Below are positions 19,573 through 28,777 of a stretch of DNA of 64,000 nucleotides, one piece after another. Source of the DNA: Haloquadratum walsbyi J07HQW2 (GTDB taxonomy: Archaea > Halobacteriota > Halobacteria > Halobacteriales > Haloferacaceae); the NCBI RefSeq assembly GCF_000415985.1, contig NZ_KE356561.1:2671740-2735739 (forward strand), read 5' to 3'. The notes below the pieces were generated by a model, which saw only the letters and a list, made by a program, of their open reading frames with translations, did not search any database and was not told where the DNA came from. The position numbers and the translations under genes were made by a program. Numbering within the stretch: the stretch's first letter is position 1; each line of letters begins with the position of its first letter.

Positions 19573-20039
19573 TCAGACCGTTTCAATCTGCTCTATGTTC
19601 CGAAGTTCTGTGATGACATCTGGTGGGGCTCCGCTTGGTGCATCTCGAATCCGATGGTCAGGGATTATTAGTGGAATAGGATTTTCACCAAGCGCACGCT
19701 GAGCGGTTGATCGGTCATCTGTATCATCTTCGTCAAGCCCTGCCATTCGAAGAACGCGATCGAGAGTTACTGCTTCACCATATGGAATATTTCGCGTCGC
19801 TTCAAGCACGCGTCGTTGGTCTGTCGGGACAGTAAGTGCAATATCAACGTCTGAAAGGTGATCTGTGTCACCGTTAAGATACGCATCGATACGGCAAGTA
19901 ATGTATGGTCATCATCAGCATCACTCGGAACTGTCGATTGGAAATCAACACTCATGATCCGTCCACTCGCGACGCCGATTGTAATAACTCGGTTGATTTG
20001 TGTAAACTGTCGAGCGAAAACGCCAACCTCTGTACTCAT
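19573..20039 (-). pseudogene. MGMT/alkyltransferase-like protein gene with a frameshift
   Basis: The start MSTEVGVFARQFTQINRVITIGVASGRI and the region up to DADDDHTLLAV are in one frame. From about 19886-19895 downstream the homologous sequence continues in another frame (DAYLNGDTDHLSDVDIALTV, then LEATRNIPYGEAVTLDRVLR). One missing base would explain this. The second part resembles the DNA-binding domain of O6-alkylguanine alkyltransferases, including IPYGE, but the acceptor motif PCHR reads PDHR (IIPDHRIRD), so the alkyl-accepting cysteine is absent, as in alkyltransferase-like (ATL) proteins. Either a recent pseudogene or a sequencing error; intact homologues would decide. Confidence 0.7.
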
Positions 20040-20092
20040 GTCTATTGATTCGTGCTACCCCCGTTTGAACGTTAGCCGGAGAAAACACGCAA

Positions 20093-20103
20093 GCCTTATG
20101 TGC
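20093..20103 (+). promoter_or_regulatory. Probable TATA box of the trpCBA operon
   Basis: GCCTTATGTGC lies 25-35 bases before the trpC ATG, the distance expected for an archaeal TATA box with a leaderless or near-leaderless transcript. It is judged by position and base content only. Confidence 0.4.
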
Positions 20104-20127
20104 AATTCAGTTCATTAATGAACATAG

Positions 20128-20928
20128 ATGGACGCTAGTGACGAATCTCTTGCACCTGCGGTGCAATCAATTCTCGCGGCTGCAAAACAGCGTACTGGTG
20201 GTACATCCCGATGCACTGTTGATGCAGCATCATTTCAGTCAGCTGTTTCGACGACAGAGGCAGCCAATCAGATTCCGATTATTGCGGAAATTAAACCGAC
20301 CAGTCCAACAACCGATGGAACGCGAAATGATGATCCTGTTGCGCTTGCATCAGCAATGGTTGAGGGTGGCGCAACTGCATTATCAGTATTAACAGAACCG
20401 GAACACTTCGGCGGGTCAGTTGATACCCTCACTCAAGTACGCAAGGCGGTTGAAGTCCCAGTTCTTCGAAAAGACTTCATTATCCGTGAGTCTCAACTTG
20501 ATACAATTGCAGCTGATATGGTCCTTCTCATCGCACGATTTCTTGATACTCCAGAGACAGATTCACTAGCGAGCGTATATGAAGCAGCGAAAACCCGCGG
20601 ATTCCAGCCACTCGTTGAGGTTCACACGCGTGATGAACTCGAGCGCGCAATCGATATTGGTGCCAGTATTATTGGGATCAATAACCGTGACCTTGGTCGT
20701 CTTGCGGTTACTCTCCAAACCTTCGAACAGTTGGCACCAGATGTCCCTGATGATGTAACGCTCATCGCTGAGAGTGGTATCAAAACCACTGAAGATATCA
20801 AACGAATGCGTGCGGCTGGAGCTGATGCACTTCTTATCGGGACGGCTATTATGAACGGGGACGTACAAACAAACACAACACGGTTCACAACCGCAACGGA
20901 CGCAACAACGGAGACACATAGATCATGA
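20128..20928 (+). CDS. trpC: Indole-3-glycerol phosphate synthase
   Basis: A 266-residue TIM-barrel enzyme that closes the indole ring of 1-(2-carboxyphenylamino)-1-deoxyribulose 5-phosphate in tryptophan synthesis. Signatures seen are [11 protein letters not shown] with the catalytic Lys, [10 protein letters not shown] with the second Lys, [31 protein letters not shown], and [13 protein letters not shown] with the phosphate loop [10 protein letters not shown]. Length is normal. It is the first gene of trpC-trpB-trpA; its TGA overlaps the trpB ATG (ATGA), so translation is coupled. The other trp genes are not in the window. Confidence 0.95.
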   Translation: MDASDESLAPAVQSILAAAKQRTGGTSRCTVDAASFQSAVSTTEAANQIPIIAEIKPTSPTTDGTRNDDPVALASAMVEGGATALSVLTEPEHFGGSVDTLTQVRKAVEVPVLRKDFIIRESQLDTIAADMVLLIARFLDTPETDSLASVYEAAKTRGFQPLVEVHTRDELERAIDIGASIIGINNRDLGRLAVTLQTFEQLAPDVPDDVTLIAESGIKTTEDIKRMRAAGADALLIGTAIMNGDVQTNTTRFTTATDATTETHRS

Positions 20929-22172
20929 CACAACGATACGCAGACGGGAAATTTGGTGAATATGGCGGACAATACGTTCCAGAAGCATTGATGCCTGCCA
21001 TCGAGGAGTTAGCTGACGCGTATGAACGCTACGTGTTAGAGAATGAAGATGGATTCATGGATGAGTTCCGAGCACGACTTCGGGACTTTGGTGGTCGACC
21101 AACACCGACGCAGTACGCAGAACGTCTTTCAGAACGACATGGCTGTGATGTTTATTTAAAACGTGAGGATCTTCTTCATGGTGGTGCACACAAGCTTAAT
21201 AATGCCCTTGGACAGGCATTATTAGCAAAGTACATGGGTAAAGAGCGAATCATCGCCGAGACTGGTGCCGGTCAACATGGCACAGCGACTGCGATGGCAG
21301 CTGCACATCTTGATATGCCCTGTGAGGTCTATATGGGTGAACGTGATATTAATCGTCAACGACCGAACGTATTTCGGATGCGACTCAATGGATCGGAAGT
21401 AACACCTGTCACAATCGGTCGTGGAACACTCAAGGAAGCTATCTCCGAGACGATGCGTGACTGGGCAACCAACGTTGAGGATACACATTACATCATTGGT
21501 TCAATTGTCGGTCCACATCCATTCCCGTCGATGGTTCGTGACTTCCACTCTGTTATTTCTGAGGAAGCACGTCGGCAGGTACGTGAACAAACCGGCGGAC
21601 TTCCTGATGCTGTGTTGGCGTGTGCTGGTGGAGGATCGAACACAATGGGGACATTTGCACACTTCATTGACGACACCGATGTTGATCTTTATGCTGTTGA
21701 AGCAGGTGGCTCAAGTCTTGAGGTTGATGAAGACGCCGGTGTTGCACCAAATTCAGCCTCATTATCAACCGGTGATGAGGGCGTCCTTCACGGTGCCCGG
21801 ACAAAGTTACTTCAAGATAGTGACGGTCAAATTATGGAAAGTCATAGCGTTTCTTCAGGACTTGATTATGCTGGCGTTGGTCCGGAGCTTGCACATCTTG
21901 TCGATACGGACCGCGTCACTCCGGTGAATGTCGATGATGAAGCGACACTTACTGCATTCCATCGCGCCTCACAGCTAGAGGGTATTATTCCAGCACTTGA
22001 GACTGCACATGCTTTCGGATATCTTGAAGAACATGGTAATGCGCTCGGTGATAGTATTTTAATCAATGTTTCTGGTCGGGGTGATAAAGACCTAGAAATA
22101 GCGATTGAGGAGACCGCCGAACAGGATATTGACATTGCACCTGATATGTCTGAATTCGCTGGAGGACTCTGA
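20925..22172 (+). CDS. trpB: Tryptophan synthase beta chain
   Basis: A 415-residue PLP enzyme that joins indole and serine to make tryptophan. It begins with the TrpB1-type sequence [20 protein letters not shown], has the PLP lysine Lys90 in [12 protein letters not shown], the EAGAGQHG-like motif [26 protein letters not shown] as the PLP phosphate loop, and SGRGDKD at the C-terminus. These mark the alpha-binding TrpB1 subgroup, in keeping with the adjacent trpA. It lies in the middle of the trpCBA operon, with no gap to trpA. Confidence 0.97.
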   Translation: MTQRYADGKFGEYGGQYVPEALMPAIEELADAYERYVLENEDGFMDEFRARLRDFGGRPTPTQYAERLSERHGCDVYLKREDLLHGGAHKLNNALGQALLAKYMGKERIIAETGAGQHGTATAMAAAHLDMPCEVYMGERDINRQRPNVFRMRLNGSEVTPVTIGRGTLKEAISETMRDWATNVEDTHYIIGSIVGPHPFPSMVRDFHSVISEEARRQVREQTGGLPDAVLACAGGGSNTMGTFAHFIDDTDVDLYAVEAGGSSLEVDEDAGVAPNSASLSTGDEGVLHGARTKLLQDSDGQIMESHSVSSGLDYAGVGPELAHLVDTDRVTPVNVDDEATLTAFHRASQLEGIIPALETAHAFGYLEEHGNALGDSILINVSGRGDKDLEIAIEETAEQDIDIAPDMSEFAGGL

Positions 22173-23036
22173 ATGTCTGGGGGCAATACACGGGAGCAAG
22201 GGCTTGCTTCCGCATTTAGTGGTGGTCCGGCATTTGTTCCATATCTTGCAGCGGGTGACCCGGATTATGAATCTGCGCTTGAGTATGTAGAAGCACTCGC
22301 ACGCGGTGGTGCTGATGTCATTGAACTTGGGCTACCCTTCTCAGAGCCGATTGCCGAAGGACCGACAATTCAGAGTGCTGTTGTCCGATCGCTTGAGGCG
22401 GGGATGACTCCCGAGCGGTTTTTTGACTTTGTCGACGATCTCGACGTTGACCCAGATGATACTCCGCTCGTATGCATGACATATTATAATCTCATTTATC
22501 AGTATGGTGATGAAGAGGGTCCGCGACCATTCGTCAAACGCGCAGCAGATATTGGGCTTTCGGGATTTGTTGTCCCAGATCTGCCTGCTGAAGAATCAGA
22601 CCCACTCCGGGCGGCTTGTAATGAATTTGATCTTGATCTTGTATTTATTGTCGCTCCAACAACCAAAGGTGAGCGACTTGAGACAATCATGTCACAAGTA
22701 TCAGGTTATGTCTATGTACAGGCCCGACTTGGTGTGACCGGTGCCCGTGAAGATGTCTCTACACAAACTGAATCAAGCCTCTCTCGACTTGATGCATATG
22801 ATGTTCCAAAGGCAGTCGGCTTTGGAATTAAGACCGGAGAGCATGCTGAACGAATTGTCGCCGGTGGTGCTGATGGTATCATCGTTGGCAGTGCATTGGT
22901 TGATATCGTTGCTTCGGGTACTGATGCCGGCGACTCAGTAGCAACAGTTGCTGACCGACTTGAAACAAAGGCTCGTGAGCTTACAGATGGAGCTCAACGA
23001 GGATATGAAAAACGTATCCCTAAACCAGACACATAA
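22173..23036 (+). CDS. trpA: Tryptophan synthase alpha chain
   Basis: A 287-residue TIM barrel that cleaves indole-3-glycerol phosphate to indole and glyceraldehyde 3-phosphate and channels indole to TrpB. The catalytic Glu51 stands in [11 protein letters not shown]. The segment [12 protein letters not shown] has Glu58 and Glu62 where the E. coli enzyme has Asp56 and the catalytic Asp60. [26 protein letters not shown] and [13 protein letters not shown] (phosphate site) are also present. The ATG follows the trpB TGA directly. The Asp-to-Glu change keeps an acid and may be normal for haloarchaea. Confidence 0.95.
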   Translation: MSGGNTREQGLASAFSGGPAFVPYLAAGDPDYESALEYVEALARGGADVIELGLPFSEPIAEGPTIQSAVVRSLEAGMTPERFFDFVDDLDVDPDDTPLVCMTYYNLIYQYGDEEGPRPFVKRAADIGLSGFVVPDLPAEESDPLRAACNEFDLDLVFIVAPTTKGERLETIMSQVSGYVYVQARLGVTGAREDVSTQTESSLSRLDAYDVPKAVGFGIKTGEHAERIVAGGADGIIVGSALVDIVASGTDAGDSVATVADRLETKARELTDGAQRGYEKRIPKPDT

Positions 23037-23230
23037 GATAATTATCTATACATGTGAGCAGGGGTGGGGCACGTCCTATTATCAATTCTCAGTACACAGT
23101 AGTTGAACACTCATAGCGTGACATACAACCACACCTAACGTCACCTCAGTGGTGTACGCTGATATGGATACGATGGAGTATTATCACCTCGAAATGACTA
23201 TAACCGCCGATTGATACAGGTTAACATATA

Positions 23231-24043
23231 ATGAACACAGGAACCGGAGTTAGAGCTGGACTCACCGCACGACTCACTCGCATTTCGACAGATGGACGCT
23301 ATCTTATTGTCCCAATGGATCATGGTATTACACTTGGTCCAGTAAAGGGTCTTGTCAATCTTGAATCAACTGTTGATGCCATCACTGATAATGGCGCAGA
23401 CGCTGTTCTTACACAGCGTGGTGTTGCTTCTCGAGTCCATCCAAATAAAAACACAAAAGGGTATATTATCCATCTGAATGGCTCGACTGTAATCGGTCCT
23501 GATACGACGGATAAACGACCGACTGGAAGTGTTGAGGGGGCTCTTCGCGCCGGTGCTGATGTTGTTTCATTCCATATGAATGTTGGCAGTGATCATGAAC
23601 CTGATCAGCTGACGCAACTGAGTAATATTATCGAAGAGGCGCATCGCTATGGTATCCCTGTGCTCGCAATGAACTACGCCCGTGGACCAGGTATCGATGA
23701 ACATGACCCAGAAAGTCTTGCTCATGCTGTTCGGATTGCAGAAGAGCTTGGTGCAGATGTCGTCAAGACTGCTTACTCTGGAGAGCCTGACTCATTTGAA
23801 CAAGTTTGTGCAGCCACTCGACTCCCGGTCGTCATCGCTGGGGGAAGCCGTGGCACTGATCGCCAGACTGTCGAGATGGTTCGTGGTGCAATAGACGCTG
23901 GTGCAGCAGGCGTTTCGATGGGACGTTCAATTTTTCAACATGATAATCCTGGATCAATTACTCGAGCAGTCAGCGCTGTGATTCATGATGATGCAAGTGT
24001 TGATACTGCACTTGATACTGCCGGACTTGAAATTGAGATCTGA
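23231..24043 (+). CDS. 2-Amino-3,7-dideoxy-D-threo-hept-6-ulosonate synthase
   Basis: A 270-residue class I aldolase-type enzyme of the archaeal route to 3-dehydroquinate. It condenses L-aspartate semialdehyde with a 6-deoxyketohexose phosphate to make ADH. The motif VPMDHGITLGP carries a catalytic Asp, and the Schiff-base Lys179 lies in GADVVKTAYSGEPDSF; VIAGGSRGTD and GVSMGRSIFQHDNP form the phosphate site. Archaeal FBP aldolases look similar, but the next gene is 3-dehydroquinate synthase II, which settles the assignment. A TATA-like ACTATAACC lies about 30 bases before the ATG. The 194 bases before it hold no gene. Confidence 0.9.
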   Translation: MNTGTGVRAGLTARLTRISTDGRYLIVPMDHGITLGPVKGLVNLESTVDAITDNGADAVLTQRGVASRVHPNKNTKGYIIHLNGSTVIGPDTTDKRPTGSVEGALRAGADVVSFHMNVGSDHEPDQLTQLSNIIEEAHRYGIPVLAMNYARGPGIDEHDPESLAHAVRIAEELGADVVKTAYSGEPDSFEQVCAATRLPVVIAGGSRGTDRQTVEMVRGAIDAGAAGVSMGRSIFQHDNPGSITRAVSAVIHDDASVDTALDTAGLEIEI

Positions 24044-24195
24044 GAAATACTTGTCACACCGGCTATACCAACTGGCTTATATTTTATTTATATAAAATAT
24101 ACTCATTTTCATGCTGATAATCATCTAATTGCTATACTCACTCGATACAACGAGGAGTCGCCACGTTCAAGCGCGCTGACCGAGTCGACCCGACA

Positions 24196-25413
24196 ATGAC
24201 AGAATCACGCTCACGTCGTGTGTGGATAAAAGCCGATAGTGATGTTGGTGACTGGGAAACCCGAAAACGTCGTATCACGGCGGGACTTGAGGCTGGCGTC
24301 GACTGTGTGGTTGTCGACCCGGAGGATATCTCACGCGTTCAAGCACTTGGTGATGTCTCAGTGGCAGCATTCACCCCGACAACGGCTGGTGGCACCGGCG
24401 CTGGCGCTACCATCAAAACAGAGACGGAAGAGATTGAAAACGCCGATACTGCTCTTATCGGAAAAAATAGCGAAGGCGATGGGACAAGCGATTTCCCAGA
24501 AACACTCTCTGAATCAACCGACCTGAGTGCCATTGAAAATCACGCTAGTAGTGGTAATACTGAAGGGAATACCAATACCGGTGCATATGTACGAATTGCC
24601 TCAGAAGAGTATGAGACGTTGGCAGAGACCGCCGCAGCTGATGCATCATATACTATTGTTATTGGTGAGGACTGGACGATTATTCCGCTTGAAAACCTCA
24701 TTGCACGCATTGGCTCAGAGACGACTCTTATTGCCGGTGTCACATCAGCTGAAGAGGCTCAAACTGCCTTTGAGACGCTTGAAATCGGTGCTGATGGTGT
24801 ATTGCTTGATAGCGATGACCCAGATGAGATACGTGAAACGGTCGCTGTCCGTGACGCCACTGAGCAAGAAACACTTGAACTGGAGTGGGCGACTGTTATC
24901 GATATTGAGCGCGCTGGAATGGCTGATCGCGTTTGTGTTGACACGGCAAATCTCATGAAACACAATGAAGGAATGCTTATTGGAAGTATGAGCCGTGGGC
25001 TTGTGTTTGTCCATGCTGAGACAGCCGAGTCACCGTATGTTGCCTCACGTCCGTTTCGCGTGAACGCTGGTGCCGTTCATGCATATCTTCGAACGCCTGA
25101 TGGTGGCACAGCGTACCTTTCAGAACTACAAAGCGGTGATACAGTTCAGGTTGTCAATACTGATGGACAAACACGTGAGGCAATCGTGGGTCGTGTAAAA
25201 ATCGAAAAGCGACCGATGTTTCGCATTGAGCTTGAATATGATGATGACCGCGTTGAAACACTGCTACAAAACGCTGAGACAATTAAACTCAACACACAAT
25301 CAGGACGAACCGCGGTTACAGATATTAAATCTGGGGATGAGATTCGATTATTCTACGAGGAGACTGCCCGTCACTTTGGTGAAGCGGTTGAAGAAAGTAT
25401 TATTGAGAAGTAA
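24196..25413 (+). CDS. 3-Dehydroquinate synthase II
   Basis: A 405-residue enzyme that oxidises and cyclises ADH with NAD to give 3-dehydroquinate, replacing DAHP synthase and AroB of bacteria. Diagnostic stretches are SRRVWIKADSDVGDWETRK, RVCVDTANLMKHNEGMLIGS, GLVFVHAE and RPFRVNAGAVHAYLRTPDG. The region of about residues 70-125 is an extra, low-complexity insertion (Thr/Glu/Ser/Asn rich) not needed for the fold, which explains why the protein is longer than methanogen homologues. It follows the ADH synthase gene by 152 bases and works in the same two-step route. Confidence 0.93.
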   Translation: MTESRSRRVWIKADSDVGDWETRKRRITAGLEAGVDCVVVDPEDISRVQALGDVSVAAFTPTTAGGTGAGATIKTETEEIENADTALIGKNSEGDGTSDFPETLSESTDLSAIENHASSGNTEGNTNTGAYVRIASEEYETLAETAAADASYTIVIGEDWTIIPLENLIARIGSETTLIAGVTSAEEAQTAFETLEIGADGVLLDSDDPDEIRETVAVRDATEQETLELEWATVIDIERAGMADRVCVDTANLMKHNEGMLIGSMSRGLVFVHAETAESPYVASRPFRVNAGAVHAYLRTPDGGTAYLSELQSGDTVQVVNTDGQTREAIVGRVKIEKRPMFRIELEYDDDRVETLLQNAETIKLNTQSGRTAVTDIKSGDEIRLFYEETARHFGEAVEESIIEK

Positions 25414-25513
25414 ACTTCCATATCTCTTGGTAATAAGAAGAATTCGTCAAACTCGTATATATAATATTATATCACGAGATAATGGTTACTATGCTAGTGA
25501 GCAAATTGAAGCG

Positions 25514-25521
25514 TTTTTATG
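25514..25521 (+). promoter_or_regulatory. TATA-like box of the tRNA-Lys gene
   Basis: TTTTTATG lies 24-31 bases upstream of the first base of the tRNA, the spacing expected for an archaeal RNA gene promoter. Confidence 0.4.
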
Positions 25522-25544
25522 ACTGACCGATAATAAGGTACTAT

Positions 25545-25620
25545 GGGCTGGTAGCTTAGGCTGGTTTAAAGCGTCTGGCTCTTAACCAGAAGATCGAGGA
25601 TTCAAATTCCTCCCGGCCCG
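25545..25620 (+). tRNA. tRNA-Lys (anticodon CTT)
   Basis: A full cloverleaf of 76 bases. The acceptor stem pairs GGGCTGG (25545-25551) with CCGGCCC (25613-25619), leaving discriminator G25620. The anticodon stem is TCTGG/CCAGA with a seven-base loop, and the anticodon CTT sits at 25581-25583. The T arm ends in the normal GGATTCAAATTCC pattern. No intron is present and CCA is not encoded. It lies between 3-dehydroquinate synthase II and aroD. Confidence 0.97.
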
Positions 25621-25731
25621 CTATTACGATTGTTCTTATAGAACTGTTGGTATCTCAGTCCCTACAATCGGTTCAAATTATATGATGAATCCTCCGTAGT
25701 AGCGGCTCAAGATATGCTAATTAGTTCTAAA

Positions 25732-26454
25732 TTATTCATAAGTGAGATTATCAATCATTTTTGAAAACGTTTTGATATCGTACTGTCCTGGGGCAGTCGC
25801 ATCTGCAGGATTGACAGGCGCATATCCGATTCGCGACCCGTACACAGGAGCAACTACCCGAGTGTGGCGACCAGGTGTACCCATTGCCATTGTAGCAACG
25901 ATGTCACCCCATCTAGATGCCTGCTCAGTCGCAGCAAGCACACGGAGGGCATCACGATGTGTTTGTGCTGTAACAGCAAGCTTTCCAACATCACCAAGCT
26001 GTGCAGCTGCATGAAGACGCCGGTCAAGAACAGACCGTGGAGGGGTTGAGGTGAAATTATGTGTTGATGCAATTATGCTCACATCATTATTTCGAATATC
26101 GCGAGCGGCTTTCTTTCCTTGTCGTGTTCTCAGTGTCTTCAACTCAATATCAGCGGCAACGACAGCATCATGTGTCGCTGCAGTGCGTAACATTTTGAGT
26201 CGATCCGTCGTGTCACCACCGTATTTCCCACCTTCCCATTCTGGGCGATTGGTCACCAATAACGGAAGAGAATCGCGTTGATCATATGCTGTTATTGCGG
26301 TAAGCGGATCTGGAAGTGACGCGTCTGCATGTGCAAGATCAAGTCGAAACTCGACGATGTCGGCGTACTCTCGAGCAGCAGGTTCGTCACTAAGATCTGC
26401 CGTCGCGGCGGCGAGTTGGAACGTATCAAATGATATTGTTCGTGCAGACGTCAT
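25732..26454 (-). CDS. aroD: 3-Dehydroquinate dehydratase, type I
   Basis: A 240-residue TIM-barrel enzyme for the third step of the shikimate pathway. The class I catalytic pair is visible: His132 in IIASTHNFTSTP and the Schiff-base Lys158 in GDVGKLAVTAQT. VEFRLDLAHA and PLLVTNRPEWEGGKY form the substrate side; GRHTRVVAPVYGSRIGYAPV is the phosphate-like end seen in the family. It is on the opposite strand to the two enzymes that supply its substrate but only 112 bases beyond the tRNA, so the pathway genes are clustered. Confidence 0.93.
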   Translation of the reverse strand: MTSARTISFDTFQLAAATADLSDEPAAREYADIVEFRLDLAHADASLPDPLTAITAYDQRDSLPLLVTNRPEWEGGKYGGDTTDRLKMLRTAATHDAVVAADIELKTLRTRQGKKAARDIRNNDVSIIASTHNFTSTPPRSVLDRRLHAAAQLGDVGKLAVTAQTHRDALRVLAATEQASRWGDIVATMAMGTPGRHTRVVAPVYGSRIGYAPVNPADATAPGQYDIKTFSKMIDNLTYE

Positions 26455-26602
26455 TGGTGCCTACTGCATATGTATACTATATTCATATGATGAGCGCGTT
26501 GATTATACAAGTAATGTATACAACGAGAACGAGAATATATCTGGCATTCTAGACAGCCACCAAATCATAACACGACGATCGTGTAATCTGATACTCGTGT
26601 CT

Positions 26603-26642
26603 ATAGTCAGTTACCCACGGCTAAAGCCATGAGCTTCTGCGC
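26603..26642 (-). repeat. Solitary IS-type terminal hairpin
   Basis: GTCAGTTACCCACGGCTAAAGCCATGAGCTTCTG contains an imperfect stem (CCCACGGC with GCCATGAG). It looks like the right-end hairpin of IS200/IS605-type elements (CCCACGGCTAAAGCCGTGGG pattern), here with no other part of the element. It lies between aroD and tfb. Confidence 0.45.
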
Positions 26643-26657
26643 TGTTCCCGCTGTGAA

Positions 26658-27761
26658 TTATGTGGCTCCAACTGCATCTTTTGCCTCAAGAAGTTCGTGG
26701 TAACGGTTTCGGATCGTTACTTCAGAGATGTCGGCTACTTCACTCACTGCTGCTTGCGTTGTTTTTTCATTTGTCAATAACGCCGCAGCATACACTGCTG
26801 CAGCAGCAAGTCCAACTGGAGATTTGCCTGAGTGTACACCCTTTTCTTTTGCATTCTGTAGTAGTTGACGCGCACGAAGTGTTGATTCATCCGAAAGTCC
26901 AAGTTCAGAAGCAAACCGTGGAACATACTGCTCTGGGTCTGCGGGTTTTACTTCTAGTGAGAGTTCTCGGGCGATATATCGATATGTCCGTGCAACCTCA
27001 CTTTTTGGAACACGTGACACTTCCGCGATCTCATCGAGTGACCGAGGCACACCAGCCATTCGTGCAGCCGCATAAACACACGATGTAGAAACGCCTTCGA
27101 TTGACCTTCCAGGTAGTAGATCCTCATCAAGCGCACGACGATAAATCACAGATGCTGTTTCACGAACATTCTCAGGAAGTCCAAGTGCAGAAGCCATCCG
27201 GTCAACCTCACCAAGTGCCTGCTTGAGATTCCGTTCTTTTGAGTCTCGAGTGCGGAACCGCTCATTCCACTTTCGAAGTCGCTGCATCTTTTGTCGTTGA
27301 TTTGATGATAGTGAATTGCCATAGGCGTCACGATCACGCCAGTCAATATTCGTCGAAAGTCCCTTATCATGCATTGTATTTGTCGTTGGGGCTCCGACCC
27401 GAGACTTCTGGTCTTTTTCTTTCGCATCGAAAGCACGCCATTCGGGACCGCGGTCGACGGAATCTTCAGTGATCACAAGACCACAGTCATCACAAATTGT
27501 TTCTCCATGTTCATCATCAACGACAACATTACCGCTACATTCTGGACAAACAAGGTCTTCACTTGCTGTTTTCTCTTCTTCTGACTCGGATACGGATTCT
27601 TCTTCAGATTCTTCGGTTCCCGGGCGGACCCATCGTTGTCCAACAGTCCCGCCGTCAGTTCGAATGCGGTCGTTTGTATTATCGGTAACTACGTTTGACT
27701 CGTGATTCGATTCAACTCTCGTTCTCGCGTTCTCGCGAGTGTATGTGGTTTTCTCGCTCAT
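26658..27761 (-). CDS. tfb: Transcription initiation factor TFB
   Basis: A 367-residue transcription factor IIB homologue. The N-terminal acidic extension (residues 1-70) precedes the zinc ribbon CPEC...CDDC, then the B-reader/linker EWRAFDAKEKDQKSRVGAPTT and two cyclin-like repeats (RLRKWNERFRT...RSIEGVSTSCVYAAARMAG and LGLSDESTLRARQLLQNAKE...GKSPVGLAAAAVYAAAL). It recruits RNA polymerase to promoters bound by TBP. Haloarchaea have several TFBs with different roles; which one this is cannot be told from sequence alone. Single gene. Confidence 0.95.
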   Translation of the reverse strand: MSEKTTYTRENARTRVESNHESNVVTDNTNDRIRTDGGTVGQRWVRPGTEESEEESVSESEEEKTASEDLVCPECSGNVVVDDEHGETICDDCGLVITEDSVDRGPEWRAFDAKEKDQKSRVGAPTTNTMHDKGLSTNIDWRDRDAYGNSLSSNQRQKMQRLRKWNERFRTRDSKERNLKQALGEVDRMASALGLPENVRETASVIYRRALDEDLLPGRSIEGVSTSCVYAAARMAGVPRSLDEIAEVSRVPKSEVARTYRYIARELSLEVKPADPEQYVPRFASELGLSDESTLRARQLLQNAKEKGVHSGKSPVGLAAAAVYAAALLTNEKTTQAAVSEVADISEVTIRNRYHELLEAKDAVGAT

Positions 27762-28010
27762 CGGTATAGAGACGAATGCTTTGAGTCCGTAACATGATAC
27801 ATGTATTCTGATGTCTGAATCCAGTTACACGGCTTGAAATCGACAGGTACCCGGACGATATACTATCGCGCGAATGACTGAGTGAACGACCGCAGACACC
27901 CTAAATGATGAGAGACCCAAAGCGGTTCGTACCCAAGTAACTGAGTCAACTGATAAAAATAGTTCGGAATAAGATTCTATACGACTCATATACAACGATA
28001 TACTTCATAT

Positions 28011-28662
28011 ATGAAAGCTGCCGACACCATTGCCGGGGTTACCGCACATTGTTTCATTGACCGTCCCGTCATCCGGATGACTCAATCCTGATTATGACCG
28101 AGTTGAGACATTTGAGCCTGATATTATCTGCACTGCCGATGCAGTTCAAATATCGATTCGTGATAGACTCCGTGATTGTGGCTGCACCGTCTGTCATCTT
28201 GCGCCAGATACCCTTGATTTAGTTACTAATCCCTTTTTACACTTGCTGAGAAAACTGATCGACCGACGGCTTGGTCAACACTTGTATCGCATGCACCTGA
28301 ACGACTGAGGGCTGTCCGTCGTCGCGTTACGAGTAACGACAGTGACCGTCTATGCCGAGGAATGGTTAGATTCGCCGATGGCAGCCGGCAATTGTGTCCG
28401 GAGATGATTGCTGCTGTAGATGGACATCACTCATTCTGGTGAACGCTCTTGTGAAGTCACACGGACGGAAGTTGAAACGGCTACTCCCGACCATGTCGTA
28501 CTTCATCACTGCGGTCATGGAACGCATGCAGACGCAGGCATATTCCGCGACAGAGGGTGGGATGTTGATACATCGATTCACATTCTTGATGATGATTTTC
28601 ATAATCAACCAAGTCCCCATCTATCCGCCTGCCGACACGGACTTGTCATGCATCGTCAATGA
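28011..28662 (+). pseudogene. BtuF-like cobalamin-binding protein, decayed
   Basis: The sequence can be read only by changing frame several times. From the ATG one gets GVTAHCFIDRPVIRMTQS and then a stop. A second frame gives LNPDYDRVETFEPDIICTAD...IRDRLRDCGCTVCHLAPDTLD up to a stop near 28307. A third gives RLYAEEW-like and SPMAAGN, and the last reads TPDHVVLHHCGHGTHADAGI and ILDDDFHNQPSPHL to 28662. This order (GRTxHC-like, NPDYD, D-to-CTAD, CEEW, PDHVVxHxCGxG, DDxxxxQPSPRL) is that of BtuF/cobalamin ABC-transporter binding proteins. At least three frameshifts and one internal stop make it non-functional. No BtuC or BtuD is near. Confidence 0.75.
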
Positions 28663-28777
28663 CTACTAACAAGCGACTAATTTGCTCTACGCCTTTAACA
28701 GTATCAAATTATTTGATGTTTATTCTTTCTATGAGCGTATTCAATATCGCACGCTCTGATATCAAAGCAAATCATAA

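Noticed and set aside
23037-23230. Possible riboswitch or attenuator before the ADH synthase gene
   Set aside because: No stable stem or short Trp/aromatic leader peptide could be found in the 194 bases; only a TATA-like box near the gene.
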